From Cloacimonetes bacterium UBA4175 (GTDB taxonomy: Bacteria > Cloacimonadota > Cloacimonadia > Cloacimonadales > Cloacimonadaceae): a stretch of 8,794 bases of DNA. Below the pieces are notes generated by a model that saw nothing but the letters and a program-made list of their open reading frames with translations, made no database searches and was not told the DNA's origin. Shown here piece by piece: positions 1 to 8,022 of this stretch (its first letter is position 1; each line of letters starts with the position of its first letter). The position numbers were made by a program, and so were the translations under genes. The stretch covers positions 1 to 8,794 of the forward strand of contig DFUX01000008.1 in assembly GCA_002379855.1 (NCBI GenBank). Reading direction: 5' to 3'.

Positions 1-84
1 TCGGGGGAACCTTTCCACCATTCCACCTTTTCACCTTTCCACCTTCAAAGATCCAGTCGATCCTGTCATCCACGTTCTTTTCAG
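1..84. repeat. Intergenic repeat, copy 1 (CCTTTCCACC / GATCCTG type)
   Basis: This gene-free stretch begins with a run of G, continues with several CCTTT(C)CACC units (about 9-44), and ends with a GATCCTGTCATCC segment and TTCTTTTCA. The same order of parts, in the same orientation, is found at 8696-8785, so this looks like one copy of a dispersed intergenic repeat. It lies just beyond the terminator of the large gene. No open frame of note is present. The family cannot be named from the sequence alone, and the true left end may lie outside the window. Confidence 0.6.
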
Positions 85-90
85 GAGAGT

Positions 91-124
91 AGAAAAAGCC
101 CCGGAACCTTTCGGTCCCGGGGCT
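91..124 (-). terminator. Strong Rho-independent terminator of the large secreted-protein gene
   Basis: Read on the minus strand, positions 124 to 97 form a 12-base-pair GC-rich stem (AGCCCCGGGACC paired with GGTTCCGGGGCT, one G-U pair) closed by a GAAA tetraloop. A run of five T follows (97 to 93). The hairpin starts 25 bases after the TAA stop of the large gene, as expected for its transcription end. Stem length, the GNRA-type loop and the T tract make this a textbook intrinsic terminator. Confidence 0.93.
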
Positions 125-149
125 TGGTTATAGGTTATATCCCGATGAA

Positions 150-3100
150 TTACTTCATCATGATCATCTTTTTGGTGCTGCTGTATTTGCCAGCGCTCAT
201 CTTGTAGAAGTAGACGCCACTGGAGACAGCTTTACCAGCATTGTCACGGCCGTTCCACACAATGGTGTGCTTGCCGGCGTTCATGTTGTCGTTCACGAGG
301 GTCTTCACCAGTTGGCCTTTCACGTTGTAGATATTGACCTTTACGTGGCCTTTATCCTTAACGCTGAAGCTGATGGTGGTTTCCGGGTTGAAGGGGTTCG
401 GGTAGTTTCCGTGCAACTCGGTGGCGACCACAGGGACGATAGGATCGTCGCTGTCAGTTCTGCCGGTGATATGGAAGTCATCCAGCATGAAGATCCAGTG
501 GTCATGGGACACGCACTGGATGCCCACGTAGGTGTCACCATCGTAGTTGCTGAGATTATACACATACTCTGTCCAATCAAGGGGAGCTTCGAGGGGAGTG
601 CTGCCGCTGATGATGGTGAAGTCGGAGGGGTTGGTTCCAGTGGTGGAGACACCGATCTTGAACTTTTCCAGTCCTCCGTACTGCGCCGTCAGGGAGCGTG
701 CCCAGAAGCGAAGTTCCAGCGGATTGTGGAGTACGGGAGTAATCAACCAGTCGTTGTTGGGAGGGGTAGTTGCGGCGATACAGGCTGCCATTTTATCTCC
801 TCCGTGAGGTACGATGGTAGTGGCGGGAGGAGTGGTGGCACTGGGATTGAAGATGATGTAGGCCTGTGGTGTTTGGGTGTTAGGCCAGGTGGTATTGGTC
901 ATGCCATAGGTCGCGCTGCCGTCAACGTCAACCGTGGTCCAGGGCGCGAATTCGATAACGAAGTTTTCGTAGGACTCAAATCCGTCCGAGAGCAGCACAT
1001 TGCTGATCGGCAGCTGGAAGTTCACCGTGGTGGTCTGGTTGGTAACGACAATCACTCCGTCCTGGGTGACAGGTGTGTAGTTCGGGTGGCTGGCGGTTAC
1101 GCTCCAGGTGCCCGCGGGAACCTGCATGCTGTAGGCTCCGCTGGCGTTGGTGGTGGCAGTCACGTCGCCGCAAGATACGGTTGCTCCCATGATGGGGGCG
1201 TTGGCCATATCGCGGACGATACCGGCAATGGTTCCGATCTGGGTAAGTTTCTGCACAGCATTGGAGAAGGCTGGCAGGGATTGCGCTTCGCCGGTGTAGA
1301 TGGCTTTCACAGCCCATTTGTACCAGCCGTCAGGCACGCCGCCCCATCCGTTGTCCGGCCAGGCAGTCGCGGTGATGGGTCCGGTGGTGAGCTGAGTCCA
1401 GGCTGAATCGTTGTTTTCCTGGCCTTGCAGCAAGCGCCAGACTCTGTAGCCGACGAGGACACGGTCGTTGTCTTTGCAGGCACTGATGTCTTTGCTGGCT
1501 TTGATGTTGTCGGACGGGATGTGTTTGAGGATGCTGGGATCGATCGCGCACACATCGTTGGGAGCTGAATATCCCACGTAGCCGCGGATGTTCCAGTTGT
1601 AGTTGAGGCTCGGAGCCAGGTCGGTCAGAGTTGCCCATTCACCGGAGTTGTAGATCATGTTGCCGAAGCCGTTGGTGGCGGGGCCGCCGTCACAGCCTGC
1701 GGGATAGGCGCCCGCAGCATGGCTGACGTTGTAGCCAAACCAGAGTTCCTCGTTGCCTGAAATAAGCACGGGGTTATCCAAAACCACGGTTTGGAACGTG
1801 TCTACGGCTTGCACGGTGAAGGGTTGGTCAACAACCTGGGTTTCGGGAGCGCTGGCGGTGCCACCGGTCCAGACACGCAGGGAGTAGGTGCCCACATCGC
1901 CTGGGAAGAGGGATATGGCGTGGAGGCTCATGCCGGCATAGTCGGTAAGAGCGGAGGGCGGGAAACGAATGGCGACACTGAATTCACCACCGGAGACGAG
2001 GCCGATGCTGTCATCGTTTTCGCCGGTGTCGTAGTAGATCCATTCGCCGCCGCCAGTGCCAGGCTCCATCCAGGTCAAGTTGACCAAGCTGTTGCTCACT
2101 GCCACGGCTTCCACCGCGCAAGGAGGCAGGGTGATCTCTGTGAGTACGAAGTCCTGGGTGGTGGTTTGCAGTCCGGTAACGCTCACACCGGTCTGGGAAG
2201 CGGCCTGATAGCCGACTTTCGAGCAGGTGACGGTGTAAACTCCCTGATAGACGCTGAAGGAATAATGTCCGTTGTTGTCGGAGGTGCCGCTGTAATCGCC
2301 GGCGGTGATGGTAGCTCCTTCGATCGGGACGTTGGTGCCGAATTCGGTCACGGTACCGGTCAGGGTGCCCATCATGCCTTTGTGTATCTCACCGGAGAAG
2401 ACGGCGGGGGACAGGACGTTGTTGGTGTAAACAGCTTTGACTGCATATTTGTAAACGCCGGAAGGCAGCGGGGCCCAGGCGTTGTCGGTATAGGTGGTGG
2501 TAGTGCTGGGAATGACAGATGGGGTCAGGGTCGTCCAGAGTGACTCGTTGTCCTGGTTGTCAGCAAGCAGGCGATAGACCTTGTATCCACCAAGTACGCG
2601 GTCCGAATTGGAAGGAGTGAACATCTGGAAGTCTGGTACCTGAATACGGGGGTTATTGACATGGCTGGTTCCCACGTTGCGGGATGCCGAAGCCGCGTTT
2701 CCAATGCTTCTGGTAACAATTGAACTGGTGGAGAAGCTCTGGGTGTTGGTATTGCGGGAGCTGAAGGAGGGAGCGGAGGCGAAGTGTTCCTTGGCTGTAG
2801 GAACGGGGCCCACGCTCACATCGTCCACCACGAAGTAGAAGGCGTCGTCGGAAACGCACTGGATGGCGAAGCGGATGTTCTGGCCAGCGTAAGCGCTGAG
2901 GTCATAGCTGTACAGTGTCCATTCGATGGGCGCCTGGATGTAGCTGGGGCCGCTGATGATGGTGAAGTCCGCGGGGGCAGTGCCGCCAGTGGAAATACCC
3001 ACCTTGAAGCGTTCCAGGCCGTAAGCATCGCTGTATGACCTCGCGTAGAAGTTCAGGAACTGACTTGCGGTCGCGATCATCGGCGGAGAGATCAGCCAAT

Positions 3101-6068
3101 CGTCGTTGACAGCATCAGTGCTGGCGAAGCAGGCAGCCATTTTGTTTCCGCTGTGGGCGGTAATAGTGGTAACCGGCGGAGTGGCAGCGCTGGGGTTGAA
3201 GATCATGTAAGCCATGGGGGAATAGACGTTCGGCCAAGTGTAGCCGGTCATACCATAAGTGCCACTTTGATCAACGTCCACCAGAACCCAGGGATCGAAG
3301 GTGAGGGAGAAGTCTTCGTATTCCTCAAAATCTTCGGAGATACCCTGAGCATTGGGATCCGGAGCCATCCAGGTGACGGTTACGTGTGAATAGTCCGCTG
3401 CTTCTGTGGCAACCACTTGGCAGGGAGGGAAGGCCAGTTCGTTCACGGTGATGTCGCCCATGTTCAGGTCGGTGGTGCCAACCACAGCCTGGCCGGTGGC
3501 AGCTTGGTAACCGATGGCTTGAGCGGTGTATTCGTAAGTTTGGCTGGCATAGACGCCAGTGATGGTGAATTGGCCGTTGGCGTTGGTTGTTGCCTGGTAA
3601 GGCTCGTAACCGGTGAGGGTTATGGTAGCGTCAGCCAGTCCGACTGTGGGTTGGTCGCTGCCCACGATGCGGCCAGTCACGGTGACCTGAGGCAGTTGGG
3701 TGAGCACGAAGTCCTGGGTGACGGTTTCATCTTCGATGATGGTTACGTTGTGGGTAACGACGTTGTAGCCGTGTTTGGTGGCCACGACGCTCTGGGGTCC
3801 CATCGCCACGTAGGGGAAGTTGTAAACGCCGTTGGCGTCGGTGAGGGTGGTGAGGGGGGTTCCAGTGATGGAAACCGTAGCGCCGGGCATGACAACGTTG
3901 TTTGCGTCACGCACAGTACCGGTAAGCGCGCCCATGTCGTCCACGACCAGGAAGAAAGTGGTCTTGGGGAACATAGCGGAGGGACTTGTACCGGTAGGAG
4001 GAGCGGCAGGATCGTAGTCCTGGGAGTCCGACTGGACCTTCAGAGAACGGGCCGCAAGGTCTCCAGTCTGGGTGAGGAAGTTATCGTTGTAATTGTGCCA
4101 TTCGGTATCCATCGGGCGTTCCACCAGCAATACCAGGTTACCGCCCGCGTAGGTGTAAGGGGTGGTGAAGGCAATGTTGATGTTGTTCGGACCGCTGGGA
4201 TAATCGACGTTACCGGCGAACACCGCGGTGAGCTGGGTTGAAGGGATCCAGCCAGCCGACAGATCGGTCTGGGTGGTCTCGCCTAACCAAATATTAGTGG
4301 GCATGTTGGGCAGGTTGCTGACGAAGTCGTTGTAGAACTGGATGCCGGTTATCAGGCCACCAATGTTGAGCTCGGAGCCCAGGTAAATAGCCTCGAACAG
4401 GGAGTTCTTCCAGTACATGTCCATGGGCATGCGGCCGATCTCGCCGCCGTCACCGAGGGTAATGGCCACGATTCCCGCTGCCTGCACGGCCACGTTTAGA
4501 GGCAAGGTTTGGTTGTTGGCAGCGATGCCGTCATTGGCAAGCACCACTTCACCCCAAATCTGTATCGGGCCGGTTTCGGTGGGAGTCCAGGTGAGGCCGA
4601 ATTCGATGGTCTGCTGAGGAGCGATGGTGGTGCCGGGAATAGAGGCGAGCTCCACGTCTCCGGTGCCCATCAGCTTCACGGTGTAGGTGTTTTCGGTGTT
4701 GTTTCCGTTATTCTTGACTGCCACCGTGTAGGTGCTGGGAGAGCCCACGGAGGGAGTGCTGTTACCGGAAATGCTCTTCGCGCCAAGGTCGTGGTCGAGA
4801 TTTCCAGCAGTCACTAAGGCCGACCAGCCGGGGCGCTGGACAGAGGTGTCGGAAGTGAAGACGAAGGTCACAGCGTTGGAGCCGAAGATCTCTTCAGGCA
4901 GAGTGGTACCGGTGTAGCCGTCAGCAGGTCCGATCTGCGGGGCGGAGGTATCCGGTCCGTTGTAGATCTTCAGGTAATCCCAGTTGTTTTCCGTATTGAA
5001 GCTAGTGAACAACACGTAAATGATCGAGTTGGGGTTGGCGGCTGAGAAGGTGAAGGTGTAGTTCTCTGAGTTTTGATAATTGCCGTCGGGGCCGCCTGAA
5101 TCGTAGAAGGAATAGACCATTCCATCCGGCACCGACTGTGTGCCGTTGGTCATGATGACCACCGGGCCACCCGTGGTAAAGCTCCAAACAGGGCAGTTTG
5201 CCGCGTCACCAATGGCGTTGAAGGGAATTATCTGCCAGTAGTAGGTGGTGTGGAGGTCCAGGGTGGGGGCGTAGCTGTTTTCAATGGTGTTTTCGATGAA
5301 GGGGGGTGGGTTGGTTGTGCCAAAATGCACCTTGTAACCAGTGGGTGCTCCGCCGCCGGAAGCCCAGTTGAGGGTAGCAGAGCTCATCACGTCCACAGCG
5401 CCGTCCGCGGGTGAAATGAGCAGCGCCGGGTTGGGCGGATCGGTAACCACCAGGGCTTCCATGTTGAATCTGATGTTGGAGCGGTTGGTGCCGGTGGTTC
5501 CAGTGGTGGCGGAACCGGCATCGCTGCTATCGCTTTGGTAGCGCAGGGCACTATTGAAAGTGGTGGAGGAGTAATAAACAGAAGCATTACGGGTGTAGTT
5601 CCCAGTAACGAGAGTGGTGTAGATATCGACAAGAATGTTCGAAGTGCCGTCCCAGACGAAGGGAGTCGAGAAGGTGTGGGTGTTCCAGCCAACCACGGGC
5701 ATGAACTCTGCCTGCGTGTACACGGTCTGGTAGTCCCCATCCTCGAACGTGGTGGTCAGGGTGGTCTGGGTGGTGTGTTTCAGACGAATTGTGTAGTTCG
5801 GCATCGGGGAACAGGTGTTCAGATTGGCCACATTGAAGGCCACTGAATTGATGTTGCCCGCTCCACCGCCCGCGTCCTCGATTTCCGTGGCCAGTAGCAG
5901 AAACTGCTGGCGGAAATTCCTGTACCAAGTTCCATAGGGGGCCGGAACACCGGTCTCGGTGTTGGTGCTTGTCCCGCTGCCTATGGTAACGTTAACCTGG
6001 GCATAGACATTGCTGATCACACTGAAGCCCAGAATCAGCAACAGCGCGAAAAGAAGGGTTTTTCTCAT
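150..6068 (-). CDS. Giant secreted multidomain protein with C-terminal sorting/FlgD-like domain (1,972 aa)
   Basis: This is a probable exported or cell-surface protein; no enzymatic active site is recognisable. The start at 6068 is chosen because AAGGAG lies 7 bases upstream and a signal peptide follows at once (MRKTLLFALLLILGFS, cleavage likely after VYA at about residue 23); a start at 6089 lacks this fit. Approximate domains: 24-204 a beta-sandwich module; 211-298 fibronectin III-like (LLISPADGAVDV to WSFTT); 302-421 CUB-like (YSFYDSGG, NWDYLKIYNGPD); 423-531 CARDB-like; 533-706 a second copy of the N-terminal module; 711-790, 793-874, 1233-1312 and 1611-1688 carboxypeptidase regulatory-like repeats; 909-1086 and 1692-1868 choice-of-anchor J/MAM-like repeats; 1338-1498 another beta module; 1884-1972 a terminal domain with NYPNPFNP, GVYFYKM and a basic KKMIMMK end. 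That last domain resembles FlgD Ig-like and type A type IX sorting domains. The modules suggest adhesion or binding to polysaccharide or particles, which is inference. The gene is apparently transcribed alone. Confidence 0.9.
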   Translation of the reverse strand: MRKTLLFALLLILGFSVISNVYAQVNVTIGSGTSTNTETGVPAPYGTWYRNFRQQFLLLATEIEDAGGGAGNINSVAFNVANLNTCSPMPNYTIRLKHTTQTTLTTTFEDGDYQTVYTQAEFMPVVGWNTHTFSTPFVWDGTSNILVDIYTTLVTGNYTRNASVYYSSTTFNSALRYQSDSSDAGSATTGTTGTNRSNIRFNMEALVVTDPPNPALLISPADGAVDVMSSATLNWASGGGAPTGYKVHFGTTNPPPFIENTIENSYAPTLDLHTTYYWQIIPFNAIGDAANCPVWSFTTGGPVVIMTNGTQSVPDGMVYSFYDSGGPDGNYQNSENYTFTFSAANPNSIIYVLFTSFNTENNWDYLKIYNGPDTSAPQIGPADGYTGTTLPEEIFGSNAVTFVFTSDTSVQRPGWSALVTAGNLDHDLGAKSISGNSTPSVGSPSTYTVAVKNNGNNTENTYTVKLMGTGDVELASIPGTTIAPQQTIEFGLTWTPTETGPIQIWGEVVLANDGIAANNQTLPLNVAVQAAGIVAITLGDGGEIGRMPMDMYWKNSLFEAIYLGSELNIGGLITGIQFYNDFVSNLPNMPTNIWLGETTQTDLSAGWIPSTQLTAVFAGNVDYPSGPNNINIAFTTPYTYAGGNLVLLVERPMDTEWHNYNDNFLTQTGDLAARSLKVQSDSQDYDPAAPPTGTSPSAMFPKTTFFLVVDDMGALTGTVRDANNVVMPGATVSITGTPLTTLTDANGVYNFPYVAMGPQSVVATKHGYNVVTHNVTIIEDETVTQDFVLTQLPQVTVTGRIVGSDQPTVGLADATITLTGYEPYQATTNANGQFTITGVYASQTYEYTAQAIGYQAATGQAVVGTTDLNMGDITVNELAFPPCQVVATEAADYSHVTVTWMAPDPNAQGISEDFEEYEDFSLTFDPWVLVDVDQSGTYGMTGYTWPNVYSPMAYMIFNPSAATPPVTTITAHSGNKMAACFASTDAVNDDWLISPPMIATASQFLNFYARSYSDAYGLERFKVGISTGGTAPADFTIISGPSYIQAPIEWTLYSYDLSAYAGQNIRFAIQCVSDDAFYFVVDDVSVGPVPTAKEHFASAPSFSSRNTNTQSFSTSSIVTRSIGNAASASRNVGTSHVNNPRIQVPDFQMFTPSNSDRVLGGYKVYRLLADNQDNESLWTTLTPSVIPSTTTTYTDNAWAPLPSGVYKYAVKAVYTNNVLSPAVFSGEIHKGMMGTLTGTVTEFGTNVPIEGATITAGDYSGTSDNNGHYSFSVYQGVYTVTCSKVGYQAASQTGVSVTGLQTTTQDFVLTEITLPPCAVEAVAVSNSLVNLTWMEPGTGGGEWIYYDTGENDDSIGLVSGGEFSVAIRFPPSALTDYAGMSLHAISLFPGDVGTYSLRVWTGGTASAPETQVVDQPFTVQAVDTFQTVVLDNPVLISGNEELWFGYNVSHAAGAYPAGCDGGPATNGFGNMIYNSGEWATLTDLAPSLNYNWNIRGYVGYSAPNDVCAIDPSILKHIPSDNIKASKDISACKDNDRVLVGYRVWRLLQGQENNDSAWTQLTTGPITATAWPDNGWGGVPDGWYKWAVKAIYTGEAQSLPAFSNAVQKLTQIGTIAGIVRDMANAPIMGATVSCGDVTATTNASGAYSMQVPAGTWSVTASHPNYTPVTQDGVIVVTNQTTTVNFQLPISNVLLSDGFESYENFVIEFAPWTTVDVDGSATYGMTNTTWPNTQTPQAYIIFNPSATTPPATTIVPHGGDKMAACIAATTPPNNDWLITPVLHNPLELRFWARSLTAQYGGLEKFKIGVSTTGTNPSDFTIISGSTPLEAPLDWTEYVYNLSNYDGDTYVGIQCVSHDHWIFMLDDFHITGRTDSDDPIVPVVATELHGNYPNPFNPETTISFSVKDKGHVKVNIYNVKGQLVKTLVNDNMNAGKHTIVWNGRDNAGKAVSSGVYFYKMSAGKYSSTKKMIMMK

Positions 6069-6075
6069 AGGATAT

Positions 6076-6081
6076 CTCCTT
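6076..6081 (-). promoter_or_regulatory. Ribosome binding site of the large secreted protein
   Basis: AAGGAG on the minus strand lies 7 bases before the ATG at 6068. It settles the start there rather than at the in-frame ATG at 6089, which precedes the site and would add seven residues ahead of the signal peptide. Confidence 0.85.
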
Positions 6082-6254
6082 ATTCCCATTTTCTATTTGG
6101 GTTGTTTCTAATTATTGACCGATTTTCGGGAGTCTTTACCGGCGGACTCTTCCTCCAGGCCGATAGAGACATTTATGCCATCAGTCGTTATATAATCACT
6201 TAATATATGGTCTTTCACTGCTATGGTATGCCAGCATATTTTGGCTCTTAAATT

Positions 6255-6283
6255 CTAATGCCTATATTCTATAAATCTGTCAA
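6255..6283 (-). promoter_or_regulatory. Candidate sigma-70-like promoter for the large gene
   Basis: Minus-strand TTGACA (6283 to 6278) is a perfect -35 box. At 17 bases spacing sits CATTAG (6260 to 6255), which matches the TATAAT consensus at only three of six positions. The surroundings are AT-rich. It would give a leader of roughly 180 bases before the ATG at 6068. The weak -10 box keeps confidence low, and a different promoter signature may be used in this lineage. Confidence 0.3.
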
Positions 6284-6351
6284 GTATAATGTTTGGGTTA
6301 ACTTGTTAAAGTGCTTTTTGGCCTTTCCATGCCCAACTTTGCTCATAAACT

Positions 6352-6376
6352 TTTGCCGCGGCAAACGGGCTTGCCG
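6352..6376. repeat. GC-rich palindrome, TTTGCCGCGGCAAA plus overlapping hairpin
   Basis: Positions 6352-6365 are a perfect 14-base palindrome (TTTGCCGCGGCAAA). Overlapping it, 6359-6376 forms a hairpin with CGGCAA and TTGCCG arms and a six-base loop. The core GGCAAACGGGCTTGCC closely matches the fourth hairpin of the array near 8600 (one substitution and one indel), which points to a repeated intergenic unit. No T tract follows on either strand, so it is not an obvious intrinsic terminator. Confidence 0.6.
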
Positions 6377-6444
6377 TCCATTATCTCGGACACCAAAGTA
6401 GCCAAGCATGGTGGCTCAAAAGCCTTTAGCAGAAAAGGACGGGG

Positions 6445-7179
6445 CTAATCCGCCGCATTGGGGGATGAGCTGTCTTCAAACGGTTCCACCAGGATGCGGC
6501 CGCAGCTTTCGCAATAGTTTATCTTCTTGCGCAACTGCAGCTCGATGCGGACTTGGGGGCGGATCACGAAACCGCAGCCTCCGCAGGCTCCCTTGCGGCA
6601 GAAGACCACCGCCAGGTTGCCTTTGTTTTTGATCATGTTGCCATAGAGCTTCACGATCTGCAGGGGCAGGGTGCGTGCCATGGTGTTGCGTTGGGCGCGC
6701 AGATCCTCGATCTGTCCTTCCAGCGAGTCGATCTGGCGGCGCAGTTCGCCTTCCTGTTCGCTTTTAGCTTTTTCCGCCTTGTCCAGTTCCTGTTTGGCTT
6801 CGTTCACCCGCGCCGCGGCCTGGTTTTCGGCATCCATCAGTTCCAGTTGGTGGCTTTCCTGCTCTGAAATCTTTTCCTTGAGAAAGGCGATCTCGCTGTT
6901 GAGGGCCTTATATTCTTTGTTGGTCTTGATTTCGGAGAGTTGGTTGCTGTATTTTTTGATCTGTTCCTGATGCTGTTTGATGTCGCTTTCCAGCGAGCGC
7001 TGTTTTTTGGCCAGTTCGGCGCGTTCTGTTTCGCAGGCAAGCAAATTCGCGGTTGCCTGGTCCACATGCCCGATGATTTCGTTAAGCTGCTGGGGCAGTT
7101 CCTTTTGCAGGACCCTCAGAGCGCCGATGCGGTCATCCAGTTTTTGCATTTGAACCAGGGTGCGCAGTTGTTCTTCCAT
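6445..7179 (-). CDS. Coiled-coil C4-type zinc-ribbon protein (COG1579/DUF164 family)
   Basis: This 244-residue cytoplasmic protein has a long charged helical N-terminal part (about 5-165, heptad-like, rich in E, K, Q and L) and a C-terminal zinc ribbon. Likely zinc ligands are C199 and C202 (CGGC) and C223 and C226 (CESC). The segments TNKEYKALNSEI (86-97) and LYGNMIKNKG (178-187) are typical of the family. Characterised relatives include FlgZ (HP0958) of Helicobacter and CdsZ (CT398) of Chlamydia, which act as partners of RpoN or of secretion and flagellar systems; in most bacteria the role is unknown. Function here should be read as a putative regulatory or nucleic-acid/protein-binding scaffold. 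It starts 3 bases after the nadC stop, with its ribosome binding site in the nadC tail, so the two are co-transcribed and probably translationally coupled. The stop is TAG at 6445. Confidence 0.9.
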   Translation of the reverse strand: MEEQLRTLVQMQKLDDRIGALRVLQKELPQQLNEIIGHVDQATANLLACETERAELAKKQRSLESDIKQHQEQIKKYSNQLSEIKTNKEYKALNSEIAFLKEKISEQESHQLELMDAENQAAARVNEAKQELDKAEKAKSEQEGELRRQIDSLEGQIEDLRAQRNTMARTLPLQIVKLYGNMIKNKGNLAVVFCRKGACGGCGFVIRPQVRIELQLRKKINYCESCGRILVEPFEDSSSPNAAD

Positions 7180-7182
7180 ATT

Positions 7183-8007
7183 TTACTCCTTATCAAAAAG
7201 TAGGCTTATATCCAAAGATTTATATGAGTGGGTGAGGGCTCCGCTGGAGATATACTGCACTCCGGTGCGGGCGAGGGAGCGGATGTTGGACGCGGTGACG
7301 CCTCCGGAGATTTCCAGTTCCACTTGGGAGCCGAACTTTTTCACGCAGTCTTTGATCTGGGCGAGGTCCATATTGTCCAGCATGACGCGGTCAACGCCGG
7401 CTTTCACGGCTTCTTCCAGTTCTTCAAGGCAGGTGACTTCCACCTCGATCTTGTAGCTGGTGTTGTGGCGTTTGACGCGTTTGACGGCTTCGGTGATGCC
7501 GCGGCAGGCGCGGATGTGGTTTTCCTTGAGCATGACCATGTCGTAGAGGCCAAAGCGGTGGTTGAAGCCGCCGCCCACGCGCACGGCGTACTTTTCCAGT
7601 CCGCGTAGCAGGGGAGTGGTCTTGCGGGTATCCAGCAGCCTGGCTTTGGTGCCTTTGAGGCGCTGGACATAGGAGTCGGTGAGGGTGGCGATGCCGCTCA
7701 GGCGTTGCAAAAAGTTGAGCGCGGTGCGTTCGCCCTGCAGGATGCTGGAGGCTTTGCCTTCCAGGCGCATGATCTCGTTGCCGGGAACCACGCGGTCTCC
7801 GTCCTTGCGGTAGAGGGTGATCTTGAGGCTGCCGTCCACCTGCAGGAACACGGCTTTCGCCACATCCACCCCAGCCAGCACGCCTTCCGCTTTGGCGATC
7901 ATGTAGGCGTTGCTGTTGAGGGGTTCCAGTTCCAGATATTGGGTGCTGATGTCGCCGCTGCCGATGTCTTCGGCCAGGGCAAGTTTTATGATCTTGTCCA
8001 GATCCAT
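7183..8007 (-). CDS. nadC: Nicotinate-nucleotide pyrophosphorylase (carboxylating), quinolinate phosphoribosyltransferase
   Basis: The enzyme converts quinolinate and PRPP to nicotinate mononucleotide, CO2 and pyrophosphate, the step where de novo NAD synthesis joins the salvage route, in the cytoplasm. The protein has 274 residues, close to the family's usual 270-300. Visible signatures are ERTALNFLQRLSG (93-105), LLDTRKTTP (124-132), GGFNHR (146-151), MLKENH (159-164), EVEV (188-191), MLDN (209-212) and ISGG (233-236). By correspondence with characterised homologues, R94, R128, K129, H150, R151, K161, E190 and D211 should line the substrate pocket. The family order (N-terminal alpha/beta sandwich, then barrel) is intact. 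The start at 8007 is set by GGAGG five bases upstream; an upstream in-frame ATG at 8049 would translate through the terminator hairpin. It is the first gene of a pair with the zinc-ribbon gene. No nadA or nadB is in the window. Confidence 0.97.
   Translation of the reverse strand: MDLDKIIKLALAEDIGSGDISTQYLELEPLNSNAYMIAKAEGVLAGVDVAKAVFLQVDGSLKITLYRKDGDRVVPGNEIMRLEGKASSILQGERTALNFLQRLSGIATLTDSYVQRLKGTKARLLDTRKTTPLLRGLEKYAVRVGGGFNHRFGLYDMVMLKENHIRACRGITEAVKRVKRHNTSYKIEVEVTCLEELEEAVKAGVDRVMLDNMDLAQIKDCVKKFGSQVELEISGGVTASNIRSLARTGVQYISSGALTHSYKSLDISLLFDKE
7186..7191 (-). promoter_or_regulatory. Ribosome binding site of the zinc-ribbon gene, inside the nadC tail
   Basis: Minus-strand AAGGAG lies over the last codons of nadC, six bases before the ATG at 7179. 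It fixes that start and implies that ribosomes finishing nadC can reinitiate on the next gene. Confidence 0.85.
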
Positions 8008-8012
8008 GCTAT

Positions 8013-8017
8013 CCTCC
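8013..8017 (-). promoter_or_regulatory. Ribosome binding site of nadC
   Basis: Minus-strand GGAGG lies five bases before the ATG at 8007 and decides that start over the in-frame ATG at 8049. Only five bases separate it from the T tract of the neighbouring terminator hairpin. Confidence 0.88.
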
Positions 8018-8022
8018 GGGGT

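Larger units (their letters stand above)
6082..6444. other. Intergenic region upstream of the large secreted-protein gene
   Basis: These 363 bases hold no credible gene. The part next to the large gene (6100-6340) is AT-rich and contains a promoter-like box. On the minus strand about 6121-6180 could fold (GAGTC/GACTC and CGGC/GCCG pairings), which might be a structured leader, but no known RNA family is recognised. The part next to the zinc-ribbon gene (6345-6444) is richer in GC and in short inverted repeats. No hairpin followed by a T tract is visible, so no intrinsic terminator for the nadC operon can be called. Confidence 0.6.

Noticed and set aside
267..1406. 379-codon open frame on the plus strand, with other long plus-strand frames such as 1791-2543 and 3417-4241
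   Set aside because: They lie antisense to the large secreted-protein gene and give low-complexity Gly/Val/His-rich translations. They are shadows of its biased codon use and have no recognisable domains.
6142..6156. GGAGGAAGAGTCCG on the minus strand, recalling the GAGGAAAGTCC core of RNase P RNA
   Set aside because: The match is inexact, the surrounding conserved helices and ACAGAA-type elements are missing, and the space before the large gene is too short for the RNA.
6345..6444. Intrinsic terminator for the nadC operon
   Set aside because: Several short hairpins occur, but none is followed by a T tract on the minus strand.
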